From NCBI GenBank assembly GCA_039105265.1, contig JAPFFF010000095.1, positions 1 to 64,000 on the forward strand: a stretch of DNA of 64,000 nt, in the 5' to 3' direction. Below the pieces are notes generated by a model, which ran no database searches, was not told the origin of the DNA, and saw only the letters and a list, made by a program, of their open reading frames with translations. This DNA is from Tritrichomonas musculus. Lineage: Eukaryota; Parabasalia; Tritrichomonadida; Tritrichomonadidae. Numbering within the stretch: the stretch's first letter is position 1; every line of letters starts with the position of its first letter. Both the position numbers and the translations under genes were made by a program. Shown here in pieces: positions 1-14,200 of this stretch.

Positions 1-3000
1 AACGAGAACTACAGTTGAATCATCAGATTCAACGAGAACTGCAGTTGAATCATCAGATTCAACGAGAACTGCAGTTGAATCATCAGATTCAACGAGAACT
101 GCAGTTGAATCATCAGATGCAACGAGAACTGCAGTTGAATCATCAGATTCAACGACAACTGCAGTTGAACCATCAGATTCAACGAGAACTGCAGTTGAAT
201 CATCAGATGCAACGAGAACTGCAGTTGAATCATCAGATGCAACGAGAACTGCAGTTGAATCATCAGATTCAACGAGAACTGCAGTTGAATCATCAGATGC
301 AACGAGAACTGCAGTTGAATCATCAGATTCAACGAGAACTGCAGTTGAATCATCAGATGCAACGAGAACTGCAGTTGAATCATCAGATGCAACGAGAACT
401 GCAGTTTAATAATAAGATGCAACGAGAACTGCAGTTGAATCATCAGATTCAACGAGAACTGCAGTTGAATCATCAGATGCAACGAGAACTGCAGTTGAAT
501 CATCAGATGCAGCGAGAACTGCAGTTTAATAATAAGATGAAACAAGAACTGCAGTTGAATCATCAGATGCAACGAGAACTGTAGTTGAATCATCAGATGC
601 AACGAGAACTGCAGTTGAATCATCAGATGCAACGAGAACTGCAGTTGAATCATCAGATGCAGCGAGAACTGCAGTTTAATAATAAGATGAAACAAGAACT
701 GCAGTTGAATCATCAGATGCAACGAGAACTGCAGTTGAATCATCAGATGCAGCGAGAACTGCAGTTTAATAATAAGATGAAACAAGAACTGCAGTTGAAT
801 CATCAGATTCAACGAGAACTGCAGTTGAATCATCAGATGCAACGAGAACTGCAGTTGAATCATCAGATGCAACGAGAACTGCAGTTGAATCATCAGATGC
901 AACGAGAACTGCAGTTGAATCATCAGATTCAACGAGAACTGCAGTTGAATCATCAGATGCAACGACAACTGCAGTTGAATCATCAGATTCAACGAGAACT
1001 GCAGTTGAATCATCAGATTCAACGAGAACTGCAGTTGAATCATCAGATGCAACGAGAACTGCAGTTGAATCATCAGATTCAACGAGAACTGCAGTTTAAT
1101 AATAAGATTCAACGAGAACTGCAGTTTAATAATAAGATGAAACAAGAACTGCAGTTGAATAATCAGATGCAACGAGAACTGCAGTTGAATCATCAGATTC
1201 AACGACAACTGCAGTTGAATCATCAGATTCAACGAGAACTGCAGTTGAATCATCAGATGCAACGAGAACTGCAGTTGAATCATCAGATTCAACGAGAACT
1301 GCAGTTTAATAATAAGATTCAACGAGAACTGCAGTTTAATAATAAGATGAAACAAGAACTGCAGTTGAATAATCAGATGCAACGAGAACTGCAGTTGAAT
1401 CATCAGATGCAACGAGAACTGCAGTTGAATCATCAGATGCAACGAGAACTGCAGTTGAATCATCAGATTCAACGAGAACTGCAGTTGAATCATCAGATGC
1501 AACGAGAACTGCAGTTGAATCATCAGATTCAACGAGAACTTCAGTTGAATCATCAGATTCAACGAGAACTGCAGTTGAATCATCAGATGCAACGAGAACT
1601 GCAGTTGAATCATCAGATGAAACAAGAACTGCAGTTGAATCATCAGATGCAACGAGAACTGCAGTTGAATCATCAGATGCAACGAGAACTGCAGTTGAAT
1701 CATCAGATGCAACGAGAACTGCAGTTGAATCATCAGATGCAACGAGAACTGCAGTTGAATCATCAGATGCAACGAGAACTGCAGTTGAATCATCAGATTC
1801 AACGAGAACTGCAGTTGAATCATCAGATGCAACGAGAACTGCAGTTGAATCATCAGATGCAACGAGAACTGCAGTTGAATCATCAGATTCAACGAGAACT
1901 GCAGTTGAATCATCAGATTCAACGAGAACTGCAGTTGAATCATCAGATTCAACGAGAACTGCAGTTGAATCATCAGATGCAACGACAACTGCAGTTGAAT
2001 CATCAGATGCAACGACAACTGCAGTTGAATCATCAGATGCAACGAGAACTGCAGTTGAATCATCAGATGCAACGAGAACTGCAGTTTAATAATAAGATTC
2101 AACGAGAACTGCAGTTGAATCATCAGATGAAACAAGAACTGCAGTTGAATCATCAGATGCAACAAGAACTGCAGTTGAATCATCAGATTCAACGAGAACT
2201 GCAGTTGAATCATCAGATTCAACGAGAACTGCAGTTGAACCATCAGATTCAACGAGAACTACAGTTGAATCATCAGATTCAACGAGAACTGCAGTTGAAT
2301 CATCAGATTCAACGAGAACTACAGTTGAATCATCAGATTCAACGAGAACTGCAGTTGAATCATCAGATGCAACGAGAACTACAGTTGAATCATCAGATTC
2401 AACGAGAACTGCAGTTGAATCATCAGATGCAACGACAACTGCAGTTGAATCATCAGATGCAACGACAACTGCAGTTGAATCATCAGATTCAACGAGAACT
2501 GCAGTTGAATCATCAGATGCAACGAGAACTGCAGTTGAATCATCAGATTCAACGAGAACTGCAGTTGAATCATCAGATGCAACAAGAACTGCAGTTGAAT
2601 CATCAGATTCAACGAGAACTGCAGTTGAATCATCAGATGCAACGAGAACTGCAGTTGAATCATCAGATGCAACGAGAACTGCAGTTGAATCATCAGATGC
2701 AACGAGAACTGCAGTTGAATCATCAGATGCAACGAGAACTGCAGTTTAATAATAAGATTCAACAAGAACTGCAGTTTAATCATAAGATTCAACGAGAACT
2801 GCAGTTTAATCATAAGATTCAACGAGAACTGCAGTTTAATAATAAGATTCAACAAGAACTGCAGTTGAATCATCAGATGCAACGAGAACTGCAGTTGAAT
2901 CATCAGATTCAACGAGAACTGCAGTTGAATCATCAGATTCAACGAGAACTGCAGTTGAATCATCAGATGCAACGAGAACTGCAGTTGAATCATCAGATGC

Positions 3001-5500
3001 AACGAGAACTGCAGTTGAATCATCAGATGCAACGAGAACTGCAGTTGAATCATCAGATTCAACGAGAACTGCAGTTGAATCATCAGATGCAACGAGAACT
3101 GCAGTTGAACCATCAGATTCAACGAGAACTGCAGTTGAATCATCAGATGCAACGAGAACTACAGTTGAATCATCAGATTCAACGAGAACTGCAGTTGAAT
3201 CATCAGATGCAACGAGAACTACAGTTGAATCATCAGATTCAACGAGAACTGCAGTTGAATCATCAGATGCAACAAGAACTGCAGTTGAATCATCAGATTC
3301 AACGAGAACTGCAGTTGAATCATCAGATTCAACGAGAACTGCAGTTGAACCATCAGATTCAACGAGAACTACAGTTGAATCATCAGATTCAACGAGAACT
3401 GCAGTTGAATCATAAGATTCAACGAGAACTACAGTTGAATCATCAGATGCAACGAGAACTGCAGTTGAATCATCAGATGCAACGAGAACTGCAGTTGAAT
3501 CATCAGATGCAACGAGAACTGCAGTTGAATCATCAGATTCAACGAGAACTGCAGTTGAATCATCAGATGCAACGAGAACTGCAGTTGAATCATCAGATGA
3601 AATAAGAACTGCAGTTGAATCATCAGATTCAACGAGAACTGCAGTTGAACCATCAGATTCAACGAGAACTGCAGTTGAATCATCAGATGCAACGACAACT
3701 GCAGTTGAATCATCAGATGCAACGAGAACTGCAGTTGAATCATCAGATGCAACGAGAACTGCAGTTGAATCATCAGATTCAACGAGAACTGCAGTTGAAT
3801 CATCAGATGCAACGACAACTGCAGTTGAATCATCAGATGCAACGAGAACTGCAGTTGAATCATCAGATGCAACGAGAACTGCAGTTGAATCATCAGATTC
3901 AACGAGAACTGCAGTTGAACCATCAGATTCAACGAGAACTGCAGTTGAATCATCAGATGCAACGAGAACTACAGTTGAATCATCAGATTCAACGAGAACT
4001 GCAGTTGAATCATCAGATGCAACGAGAACTACAGTTGAATCATCAGATTCAACGAGAACTGCAGTTGAATCATCAGATGCAACAAGAACTGCAGTTGAAT
4101 CATCAGATTCAACGAGAACTGCAGTTGAATCATCAGATTCAACGAGAACTGCAGTTGAACCATCAGATTCAACGAGAACTACAGTTGAATCATCAGATTC
4201 AACGAGAACTGCAGTTGAATCATCAGATTCAACGAGAACTACAGTTGAATCATCAGATTCAACGAGAACTGCAGTTGAATCATCAGATGCAACGAGAACT
4301 ACAGTTGAATCATCAGATTCAACGAGAACTGCAGTTGAATCATCAGATGCAACGACAACTGCAGTTGAATCATCAGATGCAACGACAACTGCAGTTGAAT
4401 CATCAGATGCAACGAGAACTGCAGTTGAATCATCAGATGCAACGAGAACTGCAGTTTAATAATAAGATTCAACGAGAACTGCAGTTGAATCATCAGATGA
4501 AACAAGAACTGCAGTTGAATCATCAGATGCAACAAGAACTGCAGTTGAATCATCAGATTCAACGAGAACTGCAGTTGAATCATCAGATTCAACGAGAACT
4601 GCAGTTGAACCATCAGATTCAACGAGAACTACAGTTGAATCATCAGATTCAACGAGAACTGCAGTTGAATCATCAGATTCAACGAGAACTACAGTTGAAT
4701 CATCAGATTCAACGAGAACTGCAGTTGAATCATCAGATGCAACGAGAACTACAGTTGAATCATCAGATTCAACGAGAACTGCAGTTGAATCATCAGATGC
4801 AACGACAACTGCAGTTGAATCATCAGATGCAACGACAACTGCAGTTGAATCATCAGATTCAACGAGAACTGCAGTTGAATCATCAGATGCAACGAGAACT
4901 GCAGTTGAATCATCAGATTCAACGAGAACTGCAGTTGAATCATCAGATGCAACAAGAACTGCAGTTGAATCATCAGATTCAACGAGAACTGCAGTTGAAT
5001 CATCAGATGCAACGAGAACTGCAGTTGAATCATCAGATGCAACGAGAACTGCAGTTGAATCATCAGATGCAACGAGAACTGCAGTTGAATCATCAGATGC
5101 AACGAGAACTGCAGTTTAATAATAAGATTCAACAAGAACTGCAGTTTAATCATAAGATTCAACGAGAACTGCAGTTTAATCATCAGATTCAACGAGAACT
5201 GCAGTTTAATAATAAGATTCAACAAGAACTGCAGTTTAATAATAAGATTCAACAAGAACTGCAGTTGAATCATCAGATGCAACGAGAACTGCAGTTGAAT
5301 CATCAGATTCAACGAGAACTGCAGTTGAATCATCAGATTCAACGAGAACTGCAGTTGAATCATCAGATGCAACGAGAACTGCAGTTGAATCATCAGATGC
5401 AACGAGAACTGCAGTTGAATCATCAGATTCAACGAGAACTGCAGTTGAATCATCAGATGCAACGAGAACTGCAGTTGAATCATCAGATGCAACGAGAACT
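1..5500 (+). repeat. Higher-order duplication, copy A (partner at about 11,253-16,750)
   Basis: The order of monomer variants here recurs 11,252 bp downstream. Rare marker monomers match at the same offset: CTGTAG at about 581 and 11,833, CTTCAG at about 1,540 and 12,792, and AAATAAG at about 3,600 and 14,852. The AATAAG cluster near 5,100-5,270 also recurs near 16,353-16,520. At least one monomer differs, near 961 versus 12,213. Beyond about 5.5 kb the partner carries roughly two extra monomers. The odd 2-bp remainder of the offset is explained by two 31-bp units at about 6.11 and 6.29 kb. Confidence 0.9.
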
Positions 5501-6057
5501 GCAGTTGAATCATCAGATTCAACGAGAACTGCAGTTGAATCATCAGATGCAACGAGAACTGCAGTTGAACCATCAGATTCAACGAGAACTGCAGTTGAAT
5601 CATCAGATGCAACGAGAACTACAGTTGAATCATCAGATTCAACGAGAACTGCAGTTGAATCATCAGATGCAACGAGAACTACAGTTGAATCATCAGATTC
5701 AACGAGAACTGCAGTTGAATCATCAGATTCAACGAGAACTGCAGTTGAACCATCAGATTCAACGAGAACTACAGTTGAATCATCAGATTCAACGAGAACT
5801 GCAGTTGAATCATCAGATTCAACGAGAACTACAGTTGAATCATCAGATTCAACGAGAACTGCAGTTGAATCATCAGATGCAACGAGAACTACAGTTGAAT
5901 CATCAGATTCAACGAGAACTGCAGTTGAATCATCAGATGCAACAAGAACTGCAGTTGAATCATCAGATTCAACGAGAACTGCAGTTGAATCATCAGATGC
6001 AACGAGAACTGCAGTTTAATAATAAGATGAAACAAGAACTGCAGTTGAATCATCAGA

Positions 6058-6308
6058 TTCAGCTGCAACTGCAATTGAACCATCAGATTAAACTACAACT
6101 GCAATTTGAACCATCAGATTAAACTACAACTGCAGTTGAATCATCAGATTCAACGAGAACTGCAGTTGAATCATCAGATGCAACGAGAACTGCAGTTTAA
6201 TAATAAGATGAAACAAGAACTGCAATTGAACCATCAGATTCAGCTGCAACTGCAATTGAACCATCAGATTAAACTACAACTGCAATTTGAACCATCAGAT
6301 TAAACTAC
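6058..6308 (+). repeat. Patch of distal-right-arm-type monomers inside the left arm
   Basis: Two short runs, about 6,058-6,125 and 6,235-6,308, have monomers with GATTCAGCTGCAACTG and GATTAAACTACAACTG plus GAACCATCAG. They include two 31-bp units with an extra T (GCAATTTGAACC). Read on this strand, these are the reverse complement of the family filling 57.9-64.0 kb, so they lie in the orientation expected of inverted arms. The two runs are copies of each other at an offset of 181 bp. Each 31-bp unit shifts the downstream phase by one base. I saw no other monomers of this type in the left arm. Confidence 0.88.
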
Positions 6309-8399
6309 AACTGCAGTTGAATCATCAGATTCAACGAGAACTGCAGTTGAATCATCAGATGCAACGAGAACTGCAGTTGAATCATCAGATGCAACGAGAA
6401 CTGCAGTTGAATCATCAGATTCAACGAGAACTGCAGTTGAATCATCAGATGCAACGAGAACTGCAGTTGAACCATCAGATTCAACGAGAACTGCAGTTGA
6501 ATCATCAGATGCAACGAGAACTACAGTTGAATCATCAGATTCAACGAGAACTGCAGTTGAATCATCAGATGCAACGAGAACTACAGTTGAATCATCAGAT
6601 TCAACGAGAACTGCAGTTGAATCATCAGATGCAACAAGAACTGCAGTTGAATCATCAGATTCAACGAGAACTGCAGTTGAATCATCAGATTCAACGAGAA
6701 CTGCAGTTGAACCATCAGATTCAACGAGAACTACAGTTGAATCATCAGATTCAACGAGAACTGCAGTTGAATCATCAGATTCAACGAGAACTACAGTTGA
6801 ATCATCAGATTCAACGAGAACTGCAGTTGAATCATCAGATTCAACGAGAACTGCAGTTGAATCATCAGATGCAGCGAGAACTGCAGTTGAATCATCAGAT
6901 GCAACGAGAACTGCAGTTGAATCATCAGATTCAACGAGAACTGCAGTTGAACCATCAGATTCAACGAGAACTGCAGTTGAATCATCAGATGCAACGAGAA
7001 CTACAGTTGAATCATCAGATTCAACGAGAACTGCAGTTGAATCATCAGATGCAACGAGAACTACAGTTGAATCATCAGATTCAACGAGAACTGCAGTTGA
7101 ATCATCAGATGCAACAAGAACTGCAGTTGAATCATCAGATTCAACGAGAACTGCAGTTGAATCATCAGATTCAACGAGAACTGCAGTTGAACCATCAGAT
7201 TCAACGAGAACTACAGTTGAATCATCAGATTCAACGAGAACTGCAGTTGAATCATCAGATTCAACGAGAACTACAGTTGAATCATCAGATTCAACGAGAA
7301 CTGCAGTTGAATCATCAGATGCAACGAGAACTACAGTTGAATCATCAGATTCAACGAGAACTGCAGTTGAATCATCAGATGCAACGACAACTGCAGTTGA
7401 ATCATCAGATGCAACGACAACTGCAGTTGAATCATCAGATGCAACGAGAACTGCAGTTGAATCATCAGATGCAACGAGAACTGCAGTTTAATAATAAGAT
7501 TCAACGAGAACTGCAGTTGAATCATCAGATGAAACAAGAACTGCAGTTGAATCATCAGATGCAACAAGAACTGCAGTTGAATCATCAGATTCAACGAGAA
7601 CTGCAGTTGAATCATCAGATTCAACGAGAACTGCAGTTGAACCATCAGATTCAACGAGAACTACAGTTGAATCATCAGATTCAACGAGAACTGCAGTTGA
7701 ATCATCAGATTCAACGAGAACTACAGTTGAATCATCAGATTCAACGAGAACTGCAGTTGAATCATCAGATGCAACGAGAACTACAGTTGAATCATCAGAT
7801 TCAACGAGAACTGCAGTTGAATCATCAGATGCAACGACAACTGCAGTTGAATCATCAGATGCAACGACAACTGCAGTTGAATCATCAGATTCAACGAGAA
7901 CTGCAGTTGAATCATCAGATGCAACGAGAACTGCAGTTGAATCATCAGATTCAACGAGAACTGCAGTTGAATCATCAGATGCAACAAGAACTGCAGTTGA
8001 ATCATCAGATTCAACGAGAACTGCAGTTGAATCATCAGATGCAACGAGAACTGCAGTTGAATCATCAGATGCAACGAGAACTACAGTTGAATCATCAGAT
8101 GCAACGAGAACTGCAGTTGAATCATCAGATGCAACGAGAACTGCAGTTTAATAATAAGATTCAACAAGAACTGCAGTTTAATCATAAGATTCAACGAGAA
8201 CTGCAGTTTAATCATCAGATTCAACGAGAACTGTAGTTTAATAATAAGATTCAACAAGAACTGCAGTTGAATCATCAGATGCAACGAGAACTGCAGTTGA
8301 ATCATCAGATTCAACGAGAACTGCAGTTGAATCATCAGATGCAACGAGAACTGCAGTTGAATCATCAGATGCAACGAGAACTGCAGTTGAATCATCAGA

Positions 8400-11030
8400 T
8401 TCAACGAGAACTGCAGTTGAATCATCAGATGCAACGAGAACTGCAGTTGAACCATCAGATTCAACGAGAACTGCAGTTGAATCATCAGATGCAACGAGAA
8501 CTACAGTTGAATCATCAGATTCAACGAGAACTGCAGTTGAATCATCAGATGCAACGAGAACTACAGTTGAATCATCAGATTCAACGAGAACTGCAGTTGA
8601 ATCATCAGATGCAACAAGAACTGCAGTTGAATCATCAGATTCAACGAGAACTGCAGTTGAATCATCAGATTCAACGAGAACTGCAGTTGAACCATCAGAT
8701 TCAACGAGAACTACAGTTGAATCATCAGATTCAACGAGAACTGCAGTTGAATCATCAGATTCAACGAGAACTACAGTTGAATCATCAGATTCAACGAGAA
8801 CTGCAGTTGAATCATCAGATGCAACGAGAACTACAGTTGAATCATCAGATTCAACGAGAACTGCAGTTGAATCATCAGATGCAACGACAACTGCAGTTGA
8901 ATCATCAGATGCAACGACAACTGCAGTTGAATCATCAGATTCAACGAGAACTGCAGTTGAATCATCAGATGCAACGAGAACTGCAGTTGAATCATCAGAT
9001 TCAACGAGAACTGCAGTTTAATAATAAGATGAAACAAGAACTGCAGTTGAATCATCAGATGCAACGAGAACTGCAGTTGAATCATCAGATGCAACGAGAA
9101 CTGCAGTTGAATCATCAGATGCAACGACAACTGCAGTTGAATCATCAGATGCAACGAGAACTGCAGTTGAATCATCAGATGCAACGAGAACTGCAGTTTA
9201 ATAATAAGATGAAACAAGAACTGCAGTTGAATCATCAGATGCAACGACAACTGCAGTTGAATCATCAGATGCAACGAGAACTGCAGTTGAATCATCAGAT
9301 GCAACGAGAACTGCAGTTGAATCATCAGATTCAACGAGAACTGCAGTTGAATCATCAGATTCAACGAGAACTGCAGTTGAATCATCAGATGCAACGAGAA
9401 CTGCAGTTGAATCATCAGATGCAACGAGAACTACAGTTGAATCATCAGATTCAACGAGAACTGCAGTTGAACCATCAGATTCAACGAGAACTGCAGTTGA
9501 ACCATCAGATTCAACGAGAACTGCAGTTGAATCATCAGATGCAACGAGAACTGCAGTTGAATCATCAGATGCAACGAGAACTGCAGTTTAATAATAAGAT
9601 TCAACAAGAACTGCAGTTTAATCATAAGATTCAACGAGAACTGCAGTTTAATCATCAGATTCAACGAGAACTGCAGTTTAATAATAAGATTCAACAAGAA
9701 CTGCAGTTGAATCATCAGATGCAACGAGAACTGCAGTTGAATCATCAGATTCAACGAGAACTGCAGTTGAATCATCAGATGCAACGACAACTGCAGTTGA
9801 ATCATCAGATGCAACGAGAACTGCAGTTGAATCATCAGATTCAACGAGAACTGCAGTTGAATCATCAGATGCAACGAGAACTGCAGTTGAACCATCAGAT
9901 TCAACGAGAACTGCAGTTGAATCATCAGATGCAACGAGAACTACAGTTGAATCATCAGATTCAACGAGAACTGCAGTTGAATCATCAGATGCAACGAGAA
10001 CTACAGTTGAATCATCAGATTCAACGAGAACTGCAGTTGAATCATCAGATGCAACAAGAACTGCAGTTGAATCATCAGATTCAACGAGAACTGCAGTTGA
10101 ATCATCAGATTCAACGAGAACTGCAGTTGAACCATCAGATTCAACGAGAACTACAGTTGAATCATCAGATTCAACGAGAACTGCAGTTGAATCATCAGAT
10201 TCAACGAGAACTACAGTTGAATCATCAGATTCAACGAGAACTGCAGTTGAATCATCAGATGCAACGAGAACTACAGTTGAATCATCAGATTCAACGAGAA
10301 CTGCAGTTGAATCATCAGATGCAACGACAACTGCAGTTGAATCATCAGATGCAACGACAACTGCAGTTGAATCATCAGATTCAACGAGAACTGCAGTTGA
10401 ATCATCAGATGCAACGAGAACTGCAGTTGAATCATCAGATTCAACGAGAACTGCAGTTTAATAATAAGATGAAACAAGAACTGCAGTTGAATCATCAGAT
10501 GCAACGAGAACTGCAGTTGAATCATCAGATGCAACGAGAACTGCAGTTGAATCATCAGATGCAACGACAACTGCAGTTGAATCATCAGATGCAACGAGAA
10601 CTGCAGTTGAATCATCAGATGCAACGAGAACTGCAGTTTAATAATAAGATGAAACAAGAACTGCAGTTGAATCATCAGATGCAACGACAACTGCAGTTGA
10701 ATCATCAGATGCAACGAGAACTGCAGTTGAATCATCAGATGCAACGAGAACTGCAGTTGAATCATCAGATTCAACGAGAACTGCAGTTGAATCATCAGAT
10801 TCAACGAGAACTGCAGTTGAATCATCAGATGCAACGAGAACTGCAGTTGAATCATCAGATGCAACGAGAACTACAGTTGAATCATCAGATTCAACGAGAA
10901 CTGCAGTTGAACCATCAGATTCAACGAGAACTGCAGTTGAACCATCAGATTCAACGAGAACTGCAGTTGAATCATCAGATGCAACGAGAACTGCAGTTGA
11001 ATCATCAGATGCAACGAGAACTGCAGTTTA
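8400..11030 (+). repeat. 1,440-bp (48-monomer) higher-order unit in tandem
   Basis: The variant pattern starting near 8,831 repeats at 10,271, an offset of 1,440 bp. This includes paired GACAACTGC monomers (8,881 and 10,321) and the AATAAGATGAAACAAG monomers (9,001 and 10,441; 9,181 and 10,621). The same block recurs near 24.85-25.95 kb (offset 16,020 from 8,831), truncated near 24.13-24.66 kb, and in altered form near 37.96-38.55 and 45.10-45.69 kb. It is therefore one of the most widely redistributed modules of the arm. Confidence 0.85.
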
Positions 11031-11252
11031 ATAATAAGATGCAACAAGAACTGCAGTTGAATCATCAGATGCAACGAGAACTGCAGTTGAATCATCAGAT
11101 GCAACGAGAACTGCAGTTGAATCATCAGATACAGCGAGAACTGCAGTTGAATCATCAGATTCAACGAGAACTGCAGTTGAATCATCAGATTCAACGAGAA
11201 CTGCAGTTGAATCATCAGATGCAACGAGAACTGCAGTTGAATCATCAGATGC

Positions 11253-14200
11253 AACGAGAACTACAGTTGAATCATCAGATTCAACGAGAACTGCAGTTGA
11301 ATCATCAGATTCAACGAGAACTGCAGTTGAATCATCAGATTCAACGAGAACTGCAGTTGAATCATCAGATGCAACGAGAACTGCAGTTGAATCATCAGAT
11401 TCAACGACAACTGCAGTTGAACCATCAGATTCAACGAGAACTGCAGTTGAATCATCAGATGCAACGAGAACTGCAGTTGAATCATCAGATGCAACGAGAA
11501 CTGCAGTTGAATCATCAGATTCAACGAGAACTGCAGTTGAATCATCAGATGCAACGAGAACTGCAGTTGAATCATCAGATTCAACGAGAACTGCAGTTGA
11601 ATCATCAGATGCAACGAGAACTGCAGTTGAATCATCAGATGCAACGAGAACTGCAGTTTAATAATAAGATGCAACGAGAACTGCAGTTGAATCATCAGAT
11701 TCAACGAGAACTGCAGTTGAATCATCAGATGCAACGAGAACTGCAGTTGAATCATCAGATGCAGCGAGAACTGCAGTTTAATAATAAGATGAAACAAGAA
11801 CTGCAGTTGAATCATCAGATGCAACGAGAACTGTAGTTGAATCATCAGATGCAACGAGAACTGCAGTTGAATCATCAGATGCAACGAGAACTGCAGTTGA
11901 ATCATCAGATGCAGCGAGAACTGCAGTTTAATAATAAGATGAAACAAGAACTGCAGTTGAATCATCAGATGCAACGAGAACTGCAGTTGAATCATCAGAT
12001 GCAGCGAGAACTGCAGTTTAATAATAAGATGAAACAAGAACTGCAGTTGAATCATCAGATTCAACGAGAACTGCAGTTGAATCATCAGATGCAACGAGAA
12101 CTGCAGTTGAATCATCAGATGCAACGAGAACTGCAGTTGAATCATCAGATGCAACGAGAACTGCAGTTGAATCATCAGATTCAACGAGAACTGCAGTTGA
12201 ATCATCAGATGCAACGAGAACTACAGTTGAATCATCAGATTCAACGAGAACTGCAGTTGAATCATCAGATTCAACGAGAACTGCAGTTGAATCATCAGAT
12301 GCAACGAGAACTGCAGTTGAATCATCAGATTCAACGAGAACTGCAGTTTAATAATAAGATTCAACGAGAACTGCAGTTTAATAATAAGATGAAACAAGAA
12401 CTGCAGTTGAATAATCAGATGCAACGAGAACTGCAGTTGAATCATCAGATTCAACGACAACTGCAGTTGAATCATCAGATTCAACGAGAACTGCAGTTGA
12501 ATCATCAGATGCAACGAGAACTGCAGTTGAATCATCAGATTCAACGAGAACTGCAGTTTAATAATAAGATTCAACGAGAACTGCAGTTTAATAATAAGAT
12601 GAAACAAGAACTGCAGTTGAATAATCAGATGCAACGAGAACTGCAGTTGAATCATCAGATGCAACGAGAACTGCAGTTGAATCATCAGATGCAACGAGAA
12701 CTGCAGTTGAATCATCAGATTCAACGAGAACTGCAGTTGAATCATCAGATGCAACGAGAACTGCAGTTGAATCATCAGATTCAACGAGAACTTCAGTTGA
12801 ATCATCAGATTCAACGAGAACTGCAGTTGAATCATCAGATGCAACGAGAACTGCAGTTGAATCATCAGATGAAACAAGAACTGCAGTTGAATCATCAGAT
12901 GCAACGAGAACTGCAGTTGAATCATCAGATGCAACGAGAACTGCAGTTGAATCATCAGATGCAACGAGAACTGCAGTTGAATCATCAGATGCAACGAGAA
13001 CTGCAGTTGAATCATCAGATGCAACGAGAACTGCAGTTGAATCATCAGATTCAACGAGAACTGCAGTTGAATCATCAGATGCAACGAGAACTGCAGTTGA
13101 ATCATCAGATGCAACGAGAACTGCAGTTGAATCATCAGATTCAACGAGAACTGCAGTTGAATCATCAGATTCAACGAGAACTGCAGTTGAATCATCAGAT
13201 TCAACGAGAACTGCAGTTGAATCATCAGATGCAACGACAACTGCAGTTGAATCATCAGATGCAACGACAACTGCAGTTGAATCATCAGATGCAACGAGAA
13301 CTGCAGTTGAATCATCAGATGCAACGAGAACTGCAGTTTAATAATAAGATTCAACGAGAACTGCAGTTGAATCATCAGATGAAACAAGAACTGCAGTTGA
13401 ATCATCAGATGCAACAAGAACTGCAGTTGAATCATCAGATTCAACGAGAACTGCAGTTGAATCATCAGATTCAACGAGAACTGCAGTTGAACCATCAGAT
13501 TCAACGAGAACTACAGTTGAATCATCAGATTCAACGAGAACTGCAGTTGAATCATCAGATTCAACGAGAACTACAGTTGAATCATCAGATTCAACGAGAA
13601 CTGCAGTTGAATCATCAGATGCAACGAGAACTACAGTTGAATCATCAGATTCAACGAGAACTGCAGTTGAATCATCAGATGCAACGACAACTGCAGTTGA
13701 ATCATCAGATGCAACGACAACTGCAGTTGAATCATCAGATTCAACGAGAACTGCAGTTGAATCATCAGATGCAACGAGAACTGCAGTTGAATCATCAGAT
13801 TCAACGAGAACTGCAGTTGAATCATCAGATGCAACAAGAACTGCAGTTGAATCATCAGATTCAACGAGAACTGCAGTTGAATCATCAGATGCAACGAGAA
13901 CTGCAGTTGAATCATCAGATGCAACGAGAACTGCAGTTGAATCATCAGATGCAACGAGAACTGCAGTTGAATCATCAGATGCAACGAGAACTGCAGTTTA
14001 ATAATAAGATTCAACAAGAACTGCAGTTTAATCATAAGATTCAACGAGAACTGCAGTTTAATCATAAGATTCAACGAGAACTGCAGTTTAATAATAAGAT
14101 TCAACAAGAACTGCAGTTGAATCATCAGATGCAACGAGAACTGCAGTTGAATCATCAGATTCAACGAGAACTGCAGTTGAATCATCAGATTCAACGAGAA

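Noticed and set aside
3150-3430. A 60-bp dimer unit (alternating CTGCAG and CTACAG monomers)
   Set aside because: The alternation holds only for a few monomers at a time and is lost elsewhere, so 30 bp remains the basic unit.
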